Shown: positions 1-8,194 of the stretch, one piece after another
Layout of the letters: each line of letters opens with the position of its first letter
Numbering within the stretch: the first letter of the stretch is position 1
Source: a virus
Virus record (IMG/VR): IMGVR_UViG_3300005527_000097
Coordinates: 1-42,875 of that record
Direction: 5' to 3' (one strand)
DNA: 42,875 nt
The notes under the pieces: generated by a model
What the model was told of the DNA's origin: nothing
Database searches by the model: none
What the model saw: the letters and a program-made list of their open reading frames with translations, nothing else
Position numbers and translations under genes: made by a program

Positions 1-66
1 GGACACGGAATATGTAAAAGATATGGTAGTTATTACACATTTGAATATTATAGTTATTCCTATTAA
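1..66 (+). CDS. Possible C-terminal end of a truncated gene
   Basis: The first frame is open from the window edge to a TAA at 64-66 and would give a Tyr-rich C-terminus. A second frame (from base 2) is also open, to a TAG at 74-76, so I cannot tell which one, if either, is the end of a real gene. No family is recognisable. Bases 77-118 hold only A+T-rich sequence before the next gene. Confidence 0.25.
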   Translation, partial: GHGICKRYGSYYTFEYYSYSY

Positions 67-118
67 TGTAAAATAGTTTTGACAAAAACACATAAAAATG
101 TAAAAAGTAATTAAAGTT

Positions 119-664
119 ATGACAAAAGAAATCACACAAGAAGAAATCCAAGAGATTGAAAGATTAACTGGTGGGAAGATTGGGACACACACATTTGGAC
201 CAAACAACGAACATACATTAGAGAATTCATTTTTATCACCCGATGGTACATATATCGGTAGTATTGAGGAAGCTAGATGGTATGTTAATAATGAAATGAT
301 GGTAGATGAAGAATATCCACACGGTGTGGCTGCCGTAATCACTAAAGAAACTTATGGAACTGATAACCCTATTATTGAAGGGATGTATGGTTATACTCAC
401 AGAGGTGGTAGTATGTTTAGAATTGGTGACAGATTGTTCGATTCAAAATATAAACCAGTTAAAGAAGATTATCCTGAAGATGAATGGAATGGATATGAAA
501 CAAGATTCAATGAATTATATGAAGATGAAGATGAACTTGGTAAAAAGTGGATGGATGACGATGGTATATCATATGTCATACCATTTAGATTAAGAGGTTC
601 AAAAATTATTGAAACAATGGAAGAGGCGTTTGATGCCGCTAAAAATATGTCAAATTATTTATAA
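119..664 (+). CDS. Hypothetical acidic protein
   Basis: This 181-residue protein has no family I can name. It is acidic, with runs of Glu and Asp in its second half (around residues 115-150), and has no signal peptide or membrane segment. It opens a tightly packed + strand cluster; the next start lies four bases after its stop. The ATG at 119 is the first in frame after the A+T-rich leader, and no Shine-Dalgarno sequence is visible. It is probably a cytoplasmic phage accessory protein, but nothing in the sequence points to a function. Confidence 0.75.
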   Translation: MTKEITQEEIQEIERLTGGKIGTHTFGPNNEHTLENSFLSPDGTYIGSIEEARWYVNNEMMVDEEYPHGVAAVITKETYGTDNPIIEGMYGYTHRGGSMFRIGDRLFDSKYKPVKEDYPEDEWNGYETRFNELYEDEDELGKKWMDDDGISYVIPFRLRGSKIIETMEEAFDAAKNMSNYL

Positions 665-668
665 TATT

Positions 669-1175
669 ATGAGTGATAAACAAACATACGACTACGGATG
701 TGTAATGTTATATTTTGATTTCCCCGAAATTAAAAATCTACATTCACTAATTGATGAAGATGATATCTACACCGAAGAAGGTGATAGAAGTTTTGGTTTA
801 GAAGATGAACCACACACTACATTACTTTATGGGTTACACAATGATGTAACTGAAGATGATGTAAAAGGGGTTATTGATAATTTTGATTATGGAACTTGTA
901 GAATCACAAATCCATCATTATTTGAAAATGAAATGTATGATGTATTAAAGTTTGATACAAGTGGACCAAACCTTCACGAAACAAATAAGGAACTTACAAA
1001 GTTTCCACACACGACATCATTTCCTGACTACCATCCACATTTAACAATCGGGTATTTAAAACCAGGTATGGGTAGAAAATACGCAAATAAACTAAAAGGT
1101 ATTCAATTCAAATTGGAACCAACCCATGTTGTTTATTCTATGGCAAATGGGGATAAAATAAATTATGAATTATGA
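669..1175 (+). CDS. 2H phosphoesterase (2'-5' RNA ligase-like; Acb1-like candidate)
   Basis: The protein (168 residues from the ATG at 669) carries the two HxT motifs that define the 2H phosphoesterase superfamily: H49-T-T51 in PHTTLLYG and H124-L-T126 in YHPHLTIGYL. Family members hydrolyse or form 2'-5' or cyclic phosphodiester bonds; the two His act as acid and base. Phage 2H proteins include Acb1, which destroys the cyclic nucleotide signals of CBASS defence, and the spacing and the YHPHLTIGY context resemble that group. Other roles, such as RNA end repair or cyclic phosphodiesterase activity, are equally compatible. A TTG-initiated extension upstream is possible, but it would overlap the preceding gene. 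The gene overlaps the next one by four bases (ATGA). Confidence 0.8.
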   Translation: MSDKQTYDYGCVMLYFDFPEIKNLHSLIDEDDIYTEEGDRSFGLEDEPHTTLLYGLHNDVTEDDVKGVIDNFDYGTCRITNPSLFENEMYDVLKFDTSGPNLHETNKELTKFPHTTSFPDYHPHLTIGYLKPGMGRKYANKLKGIQFKLEPTHVVYSMANGDKINYEL

Positions 1176-1489
1176 AAAGTAAAAAAATAAATGACCTAAT
1201 CAAAAAGGGTGAAGAATTAGCAAAAAAACACGAGGAAATCAGAAATGAATTACCACAGGAAATTAAAGACAAAATGGGGTGTATAGCTGATTCCATTGCG
1301 GAGGACAATAAAATTGTTACTGATATAATGAGAAAAATAAAAAAATCATTTGATGAAACTTATAATGAAAATGTTATTATAACTCCGATTATGTATAACC
1401 CTGAAAACTTTATGCCTGTATTAGGTGTGTTGGTTAAAACAGATACGGGTGCATATCATAAAAAATATACAATATCAATATCTGAATAA
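1172..1489 (+). CDS. Hypothetical protein with N-terminal helix
   Basis: A 105-residue protein starting in an ATGA overlap with the 2H phosphoesterase, so the two are probably translated from one mRNA. The first half (about residues 1-55) is rich in Lys and Glu and looks like a long amphipathic or coiled-coil helix. The second half, with alternating hydrophobic residues, looks like a small beta domain. I recognise no family. Confidence 0.7.
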   Translation: MKSKKINDLIKKGEELAKKHEEIRNELPQEIKDKMGCIADSIAEDNKIVTDIMRKIKKSFDETYNENVIITPIMYNPENFMPVLGVLVKTDTGAYHKKYTISISE

Positions 1490-1491
1490 TT

Positions 1492-1914
1492 ATGAAAACA
1501 AAAGTATATTCAGCATTCCCTGGTGTAGGGAAAACAACTTATTTCAAAACAACAGATAAAAATGTTTTGGATAGTGACAGCTCAAAGTTTGATAAAAAGA
1601 ACTTCCCCGCAAATTACATTGAACATATTGAAAGAAACATTCAAGACCCCAAGGTTGACAAGATTTTGGTTTCATCCCATAAAGATGTAAGAGACGCTCT
1701 TGTAAAAAGAGGAATACCTTATGTTCTTGTTTATCCTGACAAAAACATTAAGGACGAATATATCCAACGATATAAAGACAGAGGAAATAATGACACATTT
1801 GTTGACTTATTAAATAATAATTGGGATAATTGGATGAAAGAGATGGAGGACCAAGAGGGTTGTGAAAAAATAACTTTAGGTTCTGGACAATACTTAGCTG
1901 ATGTAATAAATTAA
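1492..1914 (+). CDS. Small P-loop kinase-like protein
   Basis: A glycine-rich Walker A motif sits at the very N-terminus (AFPGVGKTT, residues 8-16, with K14 and T15 as nucleotide contacts), followed by a segment with DSDSSKF where kinases of the adenylate or nucleoside kinase fold place a substrate-binding acidic cluster. At 140 residues it is short for a nucleotide kinase and has no clear lid domain. It could phosphorylate a nucleotide or a polynucleotide end. It starts two bases after the upstream stop and is part of the same cluster as the 2H phosphoesterase. Confidence 0.7.
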   Translation: MKTKVYSAFPGVGKTTYFKTTDKNVLDSDSSKFDKKNFPANYIEHIERNIQDPKVDKILVSSHKDVRDALVKRGIPYVLVYPDKNIKDEYIQRYKDRGNNDTFVDLLNNNWDNWMKEMEDQEGCEKITLGSGQYLADVIN

Positions 1915-1918
1915 ACAA

Positions 1919-2287
1919 ATGAAAAAACTTATCCTAACTTTAATAATGTTGTTGACCACATTAGTGTCAAATGCTCAAATTGGTGTTATAACCATAAAGA
2001 AAAATCAAACTGTTCCACTTAATATGTGGTACACTATCCATGAAAAAGATAGAGAAAATAATATCTACATTACATTTGAGAATGAAGATTTGGCGGTCTA
2101 CACACTTGAGAATTTATTAGGTCAATTTGATATGGATATTGAGTTACCAAACGATAAAGATGTTGATGGTGACCCCTATTGGAGTGTAGAACAAGAAAAT
2201 GGTTTTATTAGTGACATTTATTACATTAAAGAAAAAAACTTTCCATTATACACAATAACAATCGTCTCGGCTTGGGGTGGAGAATAA
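1919..2287 (+). CDS. Exported protein of unknown function
   Basis: The first 19 residues form a classic signal peptide: MKK, a hydrophobic stretch of Leu, Ile and Thr, then SNA before Q, giving a likely signal peptidase I site after Ala19. The mature part (about 103 residues) is acidic with several aromatic residues and no recognised domain. Secretion to the periplasm suggests a role at the host envelope, such as lysis control or superinfection exclusion; this is inference only. It forms a pair with the next gene, which is also exported. Confidence 0.7.
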   Translation: MKKLILTLIMLLTTLVSNAQIGVITIKKNQTVPLNMWYTIHEKDRENNIYITFENEDLAVYTLENLLGQFDMDIELPNDKDVDGDPYWSVEQENGFISDIYYIKEKNFPLYTITIVSAWGGE

Positions 2288-2297
2288 TTTAAAGGTT

Positions 2298-2612
2298 ATG
2301 AAAAAGTTAATTAGTCTTTTATTTTTATTATTTTTATTTGTTGGTCATTCTCAGATTGCACCACCAAAACAACAGATAAAACTTAATTTACCACCTATTA
2401 ATAATACGACCCCAAAAATAGGTATGGGACCTGCTATGATGATTGGTGGTGCAATTTTAACAACCGCAGGTTTGTTAACACCTCCATTAATGGTCGGAGG
2501 GTCAACAACTCAAAAACAGCCCTTCTATAAACAGGGGGGTAGAGCGGCAGCAATTGTTTCAGGTGCGTTAGTTTTTACCATTGGTGTGGGAGTATCAATC
2601 GGAGATTTATGA
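2298..2612 (+). CDS. Exported or membrane-inserted small protein
   Basis: From the ATG at 2298 the protein starts MKKLISLLFLLFLFVGHSQ, a strong signal peptide ending before Gln-Ile. The mature part has two Gly/Ala/Ile-rich hydrophobic stretches (about residues 47-70 and 85-103) that could span or insert into a membrane. A GTG eight codons upstream is open but would spoil the signal sequence, so I prefer 2298. The gene has an ATGA overlap with the next. A holin or spanin-like role is conceivable but unsupported by any specific motif. Confidence 0.65.
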   Translation: MKKLISLLFLLFLFVGHSQIAPPKQQIKLNLPPINNTTPKIGMGPAMMIGGAILTTAGLLTPPLMVGGSTTQKQPFYKQGGRAAAIVSGALVFTIGVGVSIGDL

Positions 2613-2752
2613 AAAAAGTAATGGTAAGATTTCCAAATGAAAGTTATTTCATTGAGATTGATATGGATATGTCACAATTCAAACCTGAAAAGGAATTTGA
2701 TGACCAAATATTTGGGTGGTATGGGGATATATACATCTCAGTTAAAAAATAA
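2609..2752 (+). CDS. Small hypothetical protein (47 aa)
   Basis: A 47-residue reading frame begins in an ATGA overlap with the exported protein before it and continues its codon pattern. It is acidic and aromatic (a WYGD segment near the C-terminus), with no membrane segment. The overlap and the absence of any other use of this stretch argue that it is a real gene. No function is recognisable. Confidence 0.6.
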   Translation: MKKVMVRFPNESYFIEIDMDMSQFKPEKEFDDQIFGWYGDIYISVKK

Positions 2753-2786
2753 ATCATCCCTCTATCGTAATATTGGGTTTTTTGAT

Positions 2787-2794
2787 TATCTTTG
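2787..2794 (+). promoter_or_regulatory. TAnnTTTG promoter element
   Basis: TATCTTTG matches the Bacteroidota -7 consensus TAnnTTTG and lies 17 bases before the ATG at 2812. I see no good TTG at the usual upstream spacing, so the call rests on the -7 box alone. Confidence 0.45.
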
Positions 2795-2811
2795 ATAAAA
2801 AATTAAGAGAT

Positions 2812-2970
2812 ATGGAAAAATTTTCAATGAACCAAGTGATTAAAGACAAATTCGGTGAATCCGAAAAAAATGTTAAAACTGCAAAATCAACTAAAAGAGC
2901 AAATAACAAAGTTGATGGGAAGTATGTGGTAAAGATTGTGGATGGTGTCAAATATATGGTATTAAAATGA
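2812..2970 (+). CDS. Small basic hypothetical protein (52 aa)
   Basis: This 52-residue protein is Lys-rich, with a predicted helix at the N-terminus and a beta-like GKYVVKIVDGVKYMVLK tail. The ATG at 2812 follows a TATCTTTG promoter element at 2787, which suggests a new transcription unit starts here and continues into the phosphatase gene, whose start overlaps this stop by four bases. A non-ATG start further upstream would lie inside the promoter. No family is recognised. Confidence 0.6.
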   Translation: MEKFSMNQVIKDKFGESEKNVKTAKSTKRANNKVDGKYVVKIVDGVKYMVLK

Positions 2971-3626
2971 GAACAGGGTTTTTTTTATTATGTTTGGTGT
3001 TGTTTGGTGTTCTACACTATTTTTTAGAACCGACCAACCAATTTGAGATTAGAAATAGTAATAAGATTACTATTAACGATACAATAAAGGATACATTAAA
3101 ACCTAAACAAGAATTTGTTAGGATTAACAATTTACCGCATAATTTTGATACTGTACCTGGCGCTAATAACGTATTTAGGTCAAGTCAACCATCTGTATCA
3201 CAATTAAGAGACATTCTTAACAATTACGACATTGACGTGGTTATACGCATGAATGCTGAGGAAGGTACTGGTGTTTCTACCTCATCTGAAAAACAGTTGG
3301 TTGAGGGTATGGGTAAAAAATATGTTTGGGTTAACGCACATCTTGGATATGTTAAAGGTAAGGGATATACTAAATCGTTAGATACATTACAACCTTATTT
3401 ACATAAAGGAAACGTATTGATACATTGTGCTCACGGTGCTGATAGAACAGGATATCAAGTGGCAAAATATGTTCAGGATAAATTAGGTTGGGATAGAAAA
3501 GAATTGTGGTACTATACTATCAAATATAACAATTGGGAAAAATCAATACCGAGGGGTGAAACAGGGTATATAAAGTATATGGAGGCCTTTTATCCGTATG
3601 ACTTGTGGAAAAAAGAAATTGATTAA
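2967..3626 (+). CDS. Membrane-anchored Cys-based (dual-specificity-type) phosphatase
   Basis: The signature HCAHGADRTG (residues 153-162) is the HCxxGxxRTG phosphate-binding loop of protein tyrosine and dual-specificity phosphatases, with C154 as nucleophile and R160 as phosphate ligand. An N-terminal hydrophobic segment (about residues 4-20) is a signal anchor or signal peptide, so the catalytic domain probably faces the periplasm. Bacterial relatives act on phosphotyrosine, phosphoinositides or capsule-related substrates; the substrate here is unknown. A general-acid Asp is not obvious to me. It overlaps the upstream small gene by four bases and precedes the AAA ATPase. Confidence 0.8.
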   Translation: MRTGFFLLCLVLFGVLHYFLEPTNQFEIRNSNKITINDTIKDTLKPKQEFVRINNLPHNFDTVPGANNVFRSSQPSVSQLRDILNNYDIDVVIRMNAEEGTGVSTSSEKQLVEGMGKKYVWVNAHLGYVKGKGYTKSLDTLQPYLHKGNVLIHCAHGADRTGYQVAKYVQDKLGWDRKELWYYTIKYNNWEKSIPRGETGYIKYMEAFYPYDLWKKEID

Positions 3627-3642
3627 TTTAATTAAAAAAAAA

Positions 3643-4611
3643 ATGAATAGAGATTTAGAAGAAGAATTGCCAACGACAATAATGGCATTAAGAACTGTTG
3701 ATGGGTACAAGAGGATTGAGGATACTGATGAAGTAAGTGATTATGATACACCTTGTTGTTGGAGTAGTTTAAAGAATGATGAATATTCTCCCGCTTATCT
3801 TACAACACCACAAGTACCATCTGGTGTTTATGAAATTGCTTGGAACGGTCAACTTGGGACTCATACACTGAAGAAACAACCATTCAATACCGATGAGTTG
3901 TATGAATTACCATCACCTGAAATAACTGATATTATTACCGATATTGAAAACTTTTGGAATAGAGTTGATGTATATAAAAAATACAACTTTGTACACAAAC
4001 GAGGTATTTTATTGTACGGAGAACCAGGGTGTGGTAAATCAGGTATAATTCAGTTACTATCAAAACAATTGATGCAAAGAAACGGTATTGTTATTAATAT
4101 AAAAGATGAAGAAGATTTAGAAAAATTCACATCATTTATACCCACCTTTAGAAAGGTTGAACCTAAAAGACCGTTAACTGTGTTACTTGAAGACATTGAC
4201 TCAATCGCTGGGGAGAATAGATATTCAACGTCAAGATTATTAAACATTTTAGATGGTGTTAAACAGATTGAAAACGTTGTTTACATAGCAACAACCAATT
4301 ACCCTGAGAAACTACAGGAGAGAATCACAAATAGACCTTCTCGTTTTGACAGACGTTATAAAGTTGAGTTACCAAGTGACGAAATTAGAAAATCATATAT
4401 TGTTAATAAACTTAATGATGAAGACTTGGCAACAATTAACATTAATGAGTGGGTTAAGAAAACAAAAGGAATGTCATTGTCTCATCTAAAAGAAGTTGTT
4501 ATCTCAACTATTATTATGGGTAGGGATTTTGATGAAACAATTGATAACCTTGAGGGTATGAAAAAGACCCCTACGGTTAAAGACAAAAAAGAAGTAGGAT
4601 TTGGTAAATAA
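3643..4611 (+). CDS. AAA-family ATPase (BCS1/FtsH-type core)
   Basis: From the ATG at 3643 (322 residues) the protein has an N-terminal region of about 90 residues without known domain, then an AAA core: Walker A GEPGCGKS at 126-133, Walker B LLEDID at 181-186, a sensor region TTNYPEKL around 215, and an Arg-containing SRFDRR segment that fits the AAA arginine finger or SRH region. AAA proteins of this type remodel proteins or complexes in an ATP-dependent hexamer. The phage role is unknown; remodelling of a host or virion complex is possible. An ATG 15 codons upstream lies inside the phosphatase gene. Transcription ends at the terminator at 4616. Confidence 0.85.
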   Translation: MNRDLEEELPTTIMALRTVDGYKRIEDTDEVSDYDTPCCWSSLKNDEYSPAYLTTPQVPSGVYEIAWNGQLGTHTLKKQPFNTDELYELPSPEITDIITDIENFWNRVDVYKKYNFVHKRGILLYGEPGCGKSGIIQLLSKQLMQRNGIVINIKDEEDLEKFTSFIPTFRKVEPKRPLTVLLEDIDSIAGENRYSTSRLLNILDGVKQIENVVYIATTNYPEKLQERITNRPSRFDRRYKVELPSDEIRKSYIVNKLNDEDLATININEWVKKTKGMSLSHLKEVVISTIIMGRDFDETIDNLEGMKKTPTVKDKKEVGFGK

Positions 4612-4615
4612 CAAA

Positions 4616-4645
4616 AAACCCCCTTATTTTTTAGGGGGTTTTATT
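4616..4645. terminator. Bidirectional intrinsic terminator
   Basis: CCCCCTTA and TTAGGGGG form a stem with A-run and T-run flanks on both sides, between the converging AAA ATPase (+) and the minus-strand small gene. Confidence 0.85.
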
Positions 4646-4779
4646 TTGTATTTATAATCAGTCTCAATTTTAGGTAACGGTTTACTTTCCATTATCTTCT
4701 GATAAAGTTCCCAATTATCTGTGGGACTTATTAATGGGTCTATTATCCACTCTGTTTTGTATTTAGGTTCTTTTTTCAT
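4624..4779 (-). CDS. Small hypothetical protein (51 aa)
   Basis: This 51-residue frame follows the HExxH gene on the minus strand and overlaps its end by 17 bases. It is Lys- and Pro-rich with one Trp-containing segment and no known domain. The frame is open further upstream, but longer versions overlap the neighbour heavily, so I chose the ATG at 4779. Its stop lies within the terminator hairpin. It may be real but is weakly supported. Confidence 0.45.
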   Translation of the reverse strand: MKKEPKYKTEWIIDPLISPTDNWELYQKIMESKPLPKIETDYKYKIKPPKK

Positions 4780-5920
4780 TTGTATTAGATTTAACATAAA
4801 TTTTTCTAATGATGTTTGAATGAGTATCTTCAGGGTCTTGGGCCATTTCATAAAGTTTACCAATCTTTTTCGCCATTTTTTCTCCTACAAAATTAAACAA
4901 TTTAATTTCATTTTTATAAAAATTTAATGGGTTATTTTGATACTTTGAAAATTTTGATAAGTTTTTATAAAAATATTTACCTTTATCACTTTCAGGGTCA
5001 ATCCCTCCCATGAATTCCATAAATTTTAAAAGACTGTCCTCTTCCCCCGATATTAATAAATGTTTTAACATCTCACCCTTATCGTTAGTTAAGTTTATAT
5101 AACCCAACTCTAAGATTAGATTAATAATCTCATCATCACTTTCAGGGACATCAATATCACTGTCACGTAAACGAGTTTTAATAGTTTCAATATCAGATTT
5201 CAACTCTGACACTAAGTCCTCAAACGTATAGTTTTTTAAAACCATAAATTCTTTAAAAGTTTTATCATTTAAAAGGAATTCTAAAAATTGAGTTTTATTG
5301 ACATCGGATAATATCATTCTTGAGGCAACTTCAGTTGGTTTAACTAAAGTCTCAGTTAATGTTGCCAAATAAAGATAATGGAAAAATATTCTTAAAGGTT
5401 TAATACCAAATGCCCCGAAATTGGATGTTGTACCATAGTCAACAATATGTGTCAATGGTTTTTCAGGTTCTTTAAAATTGTCATATGCGTGTTTTAATTC
5501 GTGAGATAACGAAGGTAAAATCTCTGTTTTTTCATCTTTTAAAAATTTAATTATTTCAGACATATTAACATCCCTTTCAGGTAAATAAAGAGAAACGGAA
5601 ATGTATAATTCTGAAAAATCTTGTAAAGACATACTCACAAATTTTTTAATGTTATGAGTATATCTTGGCGAAAAACCCATACCTGCCATTAAAATTTTAT
5701 CGGTATCAACAAAATCCAACTCAATCCGAGCATGAACTTTTTTAATATTAAGTTCATTGATTTGTAAATTAGTACTGAACCCTATATCAAATTTACTATC
5801 CTCGTCAAATGTTTCATTTGATTCATACGATAATTGTTTTAATAAATCTTTATATAATTTCTCACCTGACAACAAAATGTTTTCAGGAACACCTAACGCC
5901 TCTAATATATATTTTTTCAT
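4763..5920 (-). CDS. Putative zinc metallopeptidase-like protein (HExxH)
   Basis: The 385-residue protein contains SHELKHAYDNF, an HExxH zinc-binding motif with H140, E141 and H144. The rest has no family I can name. A third zinc ligand is not certain; the conserved-looking Glu in the TEVAS segment about 50 residues later is a candidate. The N-terminus MKKYILEALG contains an (I/L)xE-type site, ILE before Ala, close to the start, like the other tagged proteins in this window. The start overlaps the stop of the upstream muramidase gene, so the two are co-transcribed and probably co-functional, perhaps in the virion. Confidence 0.75.
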   Translation of the reverse strand: MKKYILEALGVPENILLSGEKLYKDLLKQLSYESNETFDEDSKFDIGFSTNLQINELNIKKVHARIELDFVDTDKILMAGMGFSPRYTHNIKKFVSMSLQDFSELYISVSLYLPERDVNMSEIIKFLKDEKTEILPSLSHELKHAYDNFKEPEKPLTHIVDYGTTSNFGAFGIKPLRIFFHYLYLATLTETLVKPTEVASRMILSDVNKTQFLEFLLNDKTFKEFMVLKNYTFEDLVSELKSDIETIKTRLRDSDIDVPESDDEIINLILELGYINLTNDKGEMLKHLLISGEEDSLLKFMEFMGGIDPESDKGKYFYKNLSKFSKYQNNPLNFYKNEIKLFNFVGEKMAKKIGKLYEMAQDPEDTHSNIIRKIYVKSNTNEKRT

Positions 5921-6759
5921 TATGCTACTCCAAATGATTTTGATGCCTCAATGGCTTTATTTCTATGACCACTTCGTTTTTTTCTTGCGTTTTTGTCGGC
6001 AAAATAACTTGCGGCATCTTCTTTACTTGAAAATTTAGGTATACTTGATGGTGATTGACCATCTAATAAAAATGTAACCGCAATTTTTGCAGCAATGTCG
6101 TTTCTATTTAGCATTTCAGGATTTGACTCAAGACTCACCCCTGAAAGTTGACCGTATTTTCTGTAATTACCTCTTCCAGTCAACTGATTAAATCCTCTAC
6201 CTCTAAAATTCCACCCATCACCACCTCCTTGATTACCCGCAATTTTTGCGTAAACTAAATTAAAGAACTCTTTTGCGTTACTTTTTAACTTATTTAGTTC
6301 ACCATCGGAAAATTTACTAACTCTTGAACCAAAAATTTTTCTAATTCTTGAATTATCTGTATTAGCGTATGAAACCTCACCTTTAGGTTTAAAATTGGAT
6401 TCTTTTTTAACGACAGATAACATACCTATTTGAGCTAAAGGGTCGGTTATTCCCTTTTTTTTCATTTCATCAATTAATAAAGAAATATTATTTTTTTGAA
6501 TACTATCAAAGTTACCTAAAAGTTTAACTTTACCAAATGACCCTGAACCCTGAACATTTTCAGTACTATCAACAGGTTCATCTGAATTGTCGGTGGATGA
6601 TGAATCGGTAGGTTCCGTTGTTTTTGCGTTCTTTATACCTTTTAGTATTAAGTTACCAATAACACTTCCTGTATCTCTATCTGTATCAATAAAATCGGAT
6701 TCAATTAAAGACTGTCTAATTAAAAACTTTTTTTGACTCTCAGTTATAACTAATTTCAT
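5920..6759 (-). CDS. GH19-like muramidase/chitinase with virion-type N-terminal tag
   Basis: From the ATG at 6759 the protein (279 residues) has three parts. Residues 1-21 form a tag, VITESQKK then LIRQSLIES, ending in an (L/I)xE site. Residues 46-72 are a Ser/Thr/Asp-rich linker. Residues 80-279 form a lysozyme-like domain of the GH19 type, with the likely catalytic Glu at 120 in VVKKESNF and the typical GRGFNQLTGRGNY segment. It should cleave peptidoglycan glycan strands. Unlike the soluble endolysin at 11336-12154 it has no PG-binding domain, and the tag suggests it travels in the particle. A TATTTAT box lies 17 bases before the ATG. An in-frame ATG 12 codons upstream would destroy the tag pattern. 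Confidence 0.8.
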   Translation of the reverse strand: MKLVITESQKKFLIRQSLIESDFIDTDRDTGSVIGNLILKGIKNAKTTEPTDSSSTDNSDEPVDSTENVQGSGSFGKVKLLGNFDSIQKNNISLLIDEMKKKGITDPLAQIGMLSVVKKESNFKPKGEVSYANTDNSRIRKIFGSRVSKFSDGELNKLKSNAKEFFNLVYAKIAGNQGGGDGWNFRGRGFNQLTGRGNYRKYGQLSGVSLESNPEMLNRNDIAAKIAVTFLLDGQSPSSIPKFSSKEDAASYFADKNARKKRSGHRNKAIEASKSFGVA

Positions 6760-6811
6760 TTTTTTTATCTTTTTATATAAATACTTCCCTATCATTAAAG
6801 TTTATATAAGA

Positions 6812-6818
6812 TATTTAT
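6812..6818 (+). promoter_or_regulatory. TATTTAT box (candidate phage late promoter)
   Basis: TATTTATAA ends seven bases (measured from TATTTAT) before the GTG start at 6826. The same box at the same distance precedes several other genes in this window. Confidence 0.4.
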
Positions 6819-6825
6819 AAAAGAC

Positions 6826-7212
6826 GTGAAAGTAACCATTATACATAAAAATTCGGGTATTGATAAGAATGAATATGAATTATATAATAAATTCATTAAT
6901 TATCTTCAAGATAAATTTCCTTTGAATCGGGATTTAAAAGTTATATTTTTAGGTGAGAGAAACGGTAAAATGACTACAGGTAGTAGATTACCTCAAGAAA
7001 TTAGAGTTTTATCTAAGAACAGAATGAATCGTGATATTTTAAGAACTTTGGCTCACGAGTGGGTTCATGAATATCAAATGGAGGTAGAAAAAAAGGAAAT
7101 GGGTCCTGATATTGGTGGTAAAATTGAGGATGAAGCAAATTCAGAATCAGGTGCCATTATGAAAAAATTTGAGAGAGACGTTCCTGATTCTGAAGATAAG
7201 CTTTACGATTAA
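6826..7212 (+). CDS. Small HExxH zincin-like protein, GTG start
   Basis: A 128-residue protein with LAHEWVHEYQ: H77, E78 and H81 form an HExxH site, and a Glu in EDEANSE around residue 103 fits the third zinc ligand of gluzincin-like or SprT-like small proteases. It could be a metallopeptidase or a zinc-binding structural protein. No ATG is available in frame, and the TATTTAT box just upstream supports the GTG at 6826. It is the only + strand gene between two minus-strand operons and its stop abuts that of the lytic transglycosylase. Confidence 0.7.
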   Translation: MKVTIIHKNSGIDKNEYELYNKFINYLQDKFPLNRDLKVIFLGERNGKMTTGSRLPQEIRVLSKNRMNRDILRTLAHEWVHEYQMEVEKKEMGPDIGGKIEDEANSESGAIMKKFERDVPDSEDKLYD

Positions 7213-7770
7213 CTATAATATAGTCGGTCGTATCCATTTGTTTTGATAGTCATGATTTTTAACACAATACCTAGCGTAATCGTTAATCATTGGTCTACCT
7301 GTATTATAACATCCGCATACTATTCCCCAATCATGATACTTGTTATATAGTTTTCGTAATAATTTCATACTAATTTCAATGTTTAGTCTGATATCATTTT
7401 TTAAAATTTCATTTGGCACTCTACGTTTCTGTATTAGTTTAGCGGTACCTGGCATTATTTGCATGGGACCCAACGCTCCAACACAAGAAATCTGACTTGG
7501 ATTGTAACCCCAATGAAATGGTCCTTGATACCTTGTCTCCAAATAAGATATGTTGTACGCTATATACTTGGGTATATTGTATTCGGTAGAATATTTCTCA
7601 ATATTTTCGTACATATACATAGGTATTGGTGAAACAATTTCATTATTACTTTTGAATAACTCAACTTCTTTTTTAAACTGAATTGTTGTTTTAAATGAAC
7701 CCAAAGAAGTTAAAACAATCAATAACGATATTGTAAACAATGACGTTAAAATTAAATTTTTTGTATTCAT
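7213..7770 (-). CDS. Membrane-anchored lytic transglycosylase (SLT domain)
   Basis: Residues 7-25 are a hydrophobic signal anchor. From about residue 58 the SLT (lysozyme-like, GH23) fold is visible: catalytic Glu in YLETRY (E78), the GALGPMQIMPGTA motif at 98-110, and the later segment around residues 140-160 with CGCYNTG. The enzyme cleaves the glycan strand of peptidoglycan to leave a 1,6-anhydro end. With an N-terminal anchor it would work from the cytoplasmic membrane. Possible roles are lysis or local wall opening. It follows the small membrane protein at 7774-8115 after three bases, so both are probably on one mRNA. Confidence 0.85.
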   Translation of the reverse strand: MNTKNLILTSLFTISLLIVLTSLGSFKTTIQFKKEVELFKSNNEIVSPIPMYMYENIEKYSTEYNIPKYIAYNISYLETRYQGPFHWGYNPSQISCVGALGPMQIMPGTAKLIQKRRVPNEILKNDIRLNIEISMKLLRKLYNKYHDWGIVCGCYNTGRPMINDYARYCVKNHDYQNKWIRPTIL

Positions 7771-7773
7771 AAT

Positions 7774-8115
7774 TTAAGGTTTAATTTTATTAATCACAGG
7801 ACTATGTTGACCCCAAACATTTGCTGCGTATAGTTTAAAGATTGTATTACCGATTGAATCTTGGTACACAGTGTAATCACCTGTATTATTATTGATGATA
7901 ATTAAATGATGACTTTCATCAATGGCGATTGTTACATCATTTTTCCTAACTTTAACAATTTCTTTTTTAGAAATCACAGTTTTGTTAGTTAATTTGTGAT
8001 ATGTAAAACCTACAATAAATGATGCTACCACCGAAATAACAATAATACCATAAACCATTGCGTTTTTAACAACTTCTTTAGCCGTTACTTTTCTCTTTTC
8101 TACATTCTCTTCCAT
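7774..8115 (-). CDS. Single-pass membrane protein
   Basis: From the ATG at 8115 this 113-residue protein has a charged N-terminus (Glu/Lys rich), one membrane segment at about residues 20-40 (VYGIIVISVVASFIVGF), and a C-terminal domain of about 70 residues with beta-like, Asn-rich sequence. Topology would place the C-terminal domain outside the cytoplasm. It sits immediately upstream of the lytic transglycosylase, so a lysis-related (for example spanin-like or anchoring) role is possible but not shown. Confidence 0.65.
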   Translation of the reverse strand: MEENVEKRKVTAKEVVKNAMVYGIIVISVVASFIVGFTYHKLTNKTVISKKEIVKVRKNDVTIAIDESHHLIIINNNTGDYTVYQDSIGNTIFKLYAANVWGQHSPVINKIKP

Positions 8116-8194
8116 AATTTTTAAATTTAAATTGTTAATAACTCTATACAAATGTTAATCAAAAAACGGGAAATGTTCAATGAAACCCCGTAAA

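Noticed and set aside
4780-4863. Longer version of the small minus-strand gene at 4624
   Set aside because: The extension overlaps the HExxH gene by about 100 bases and adds sequence that looks like an out-of-frame reading of it.
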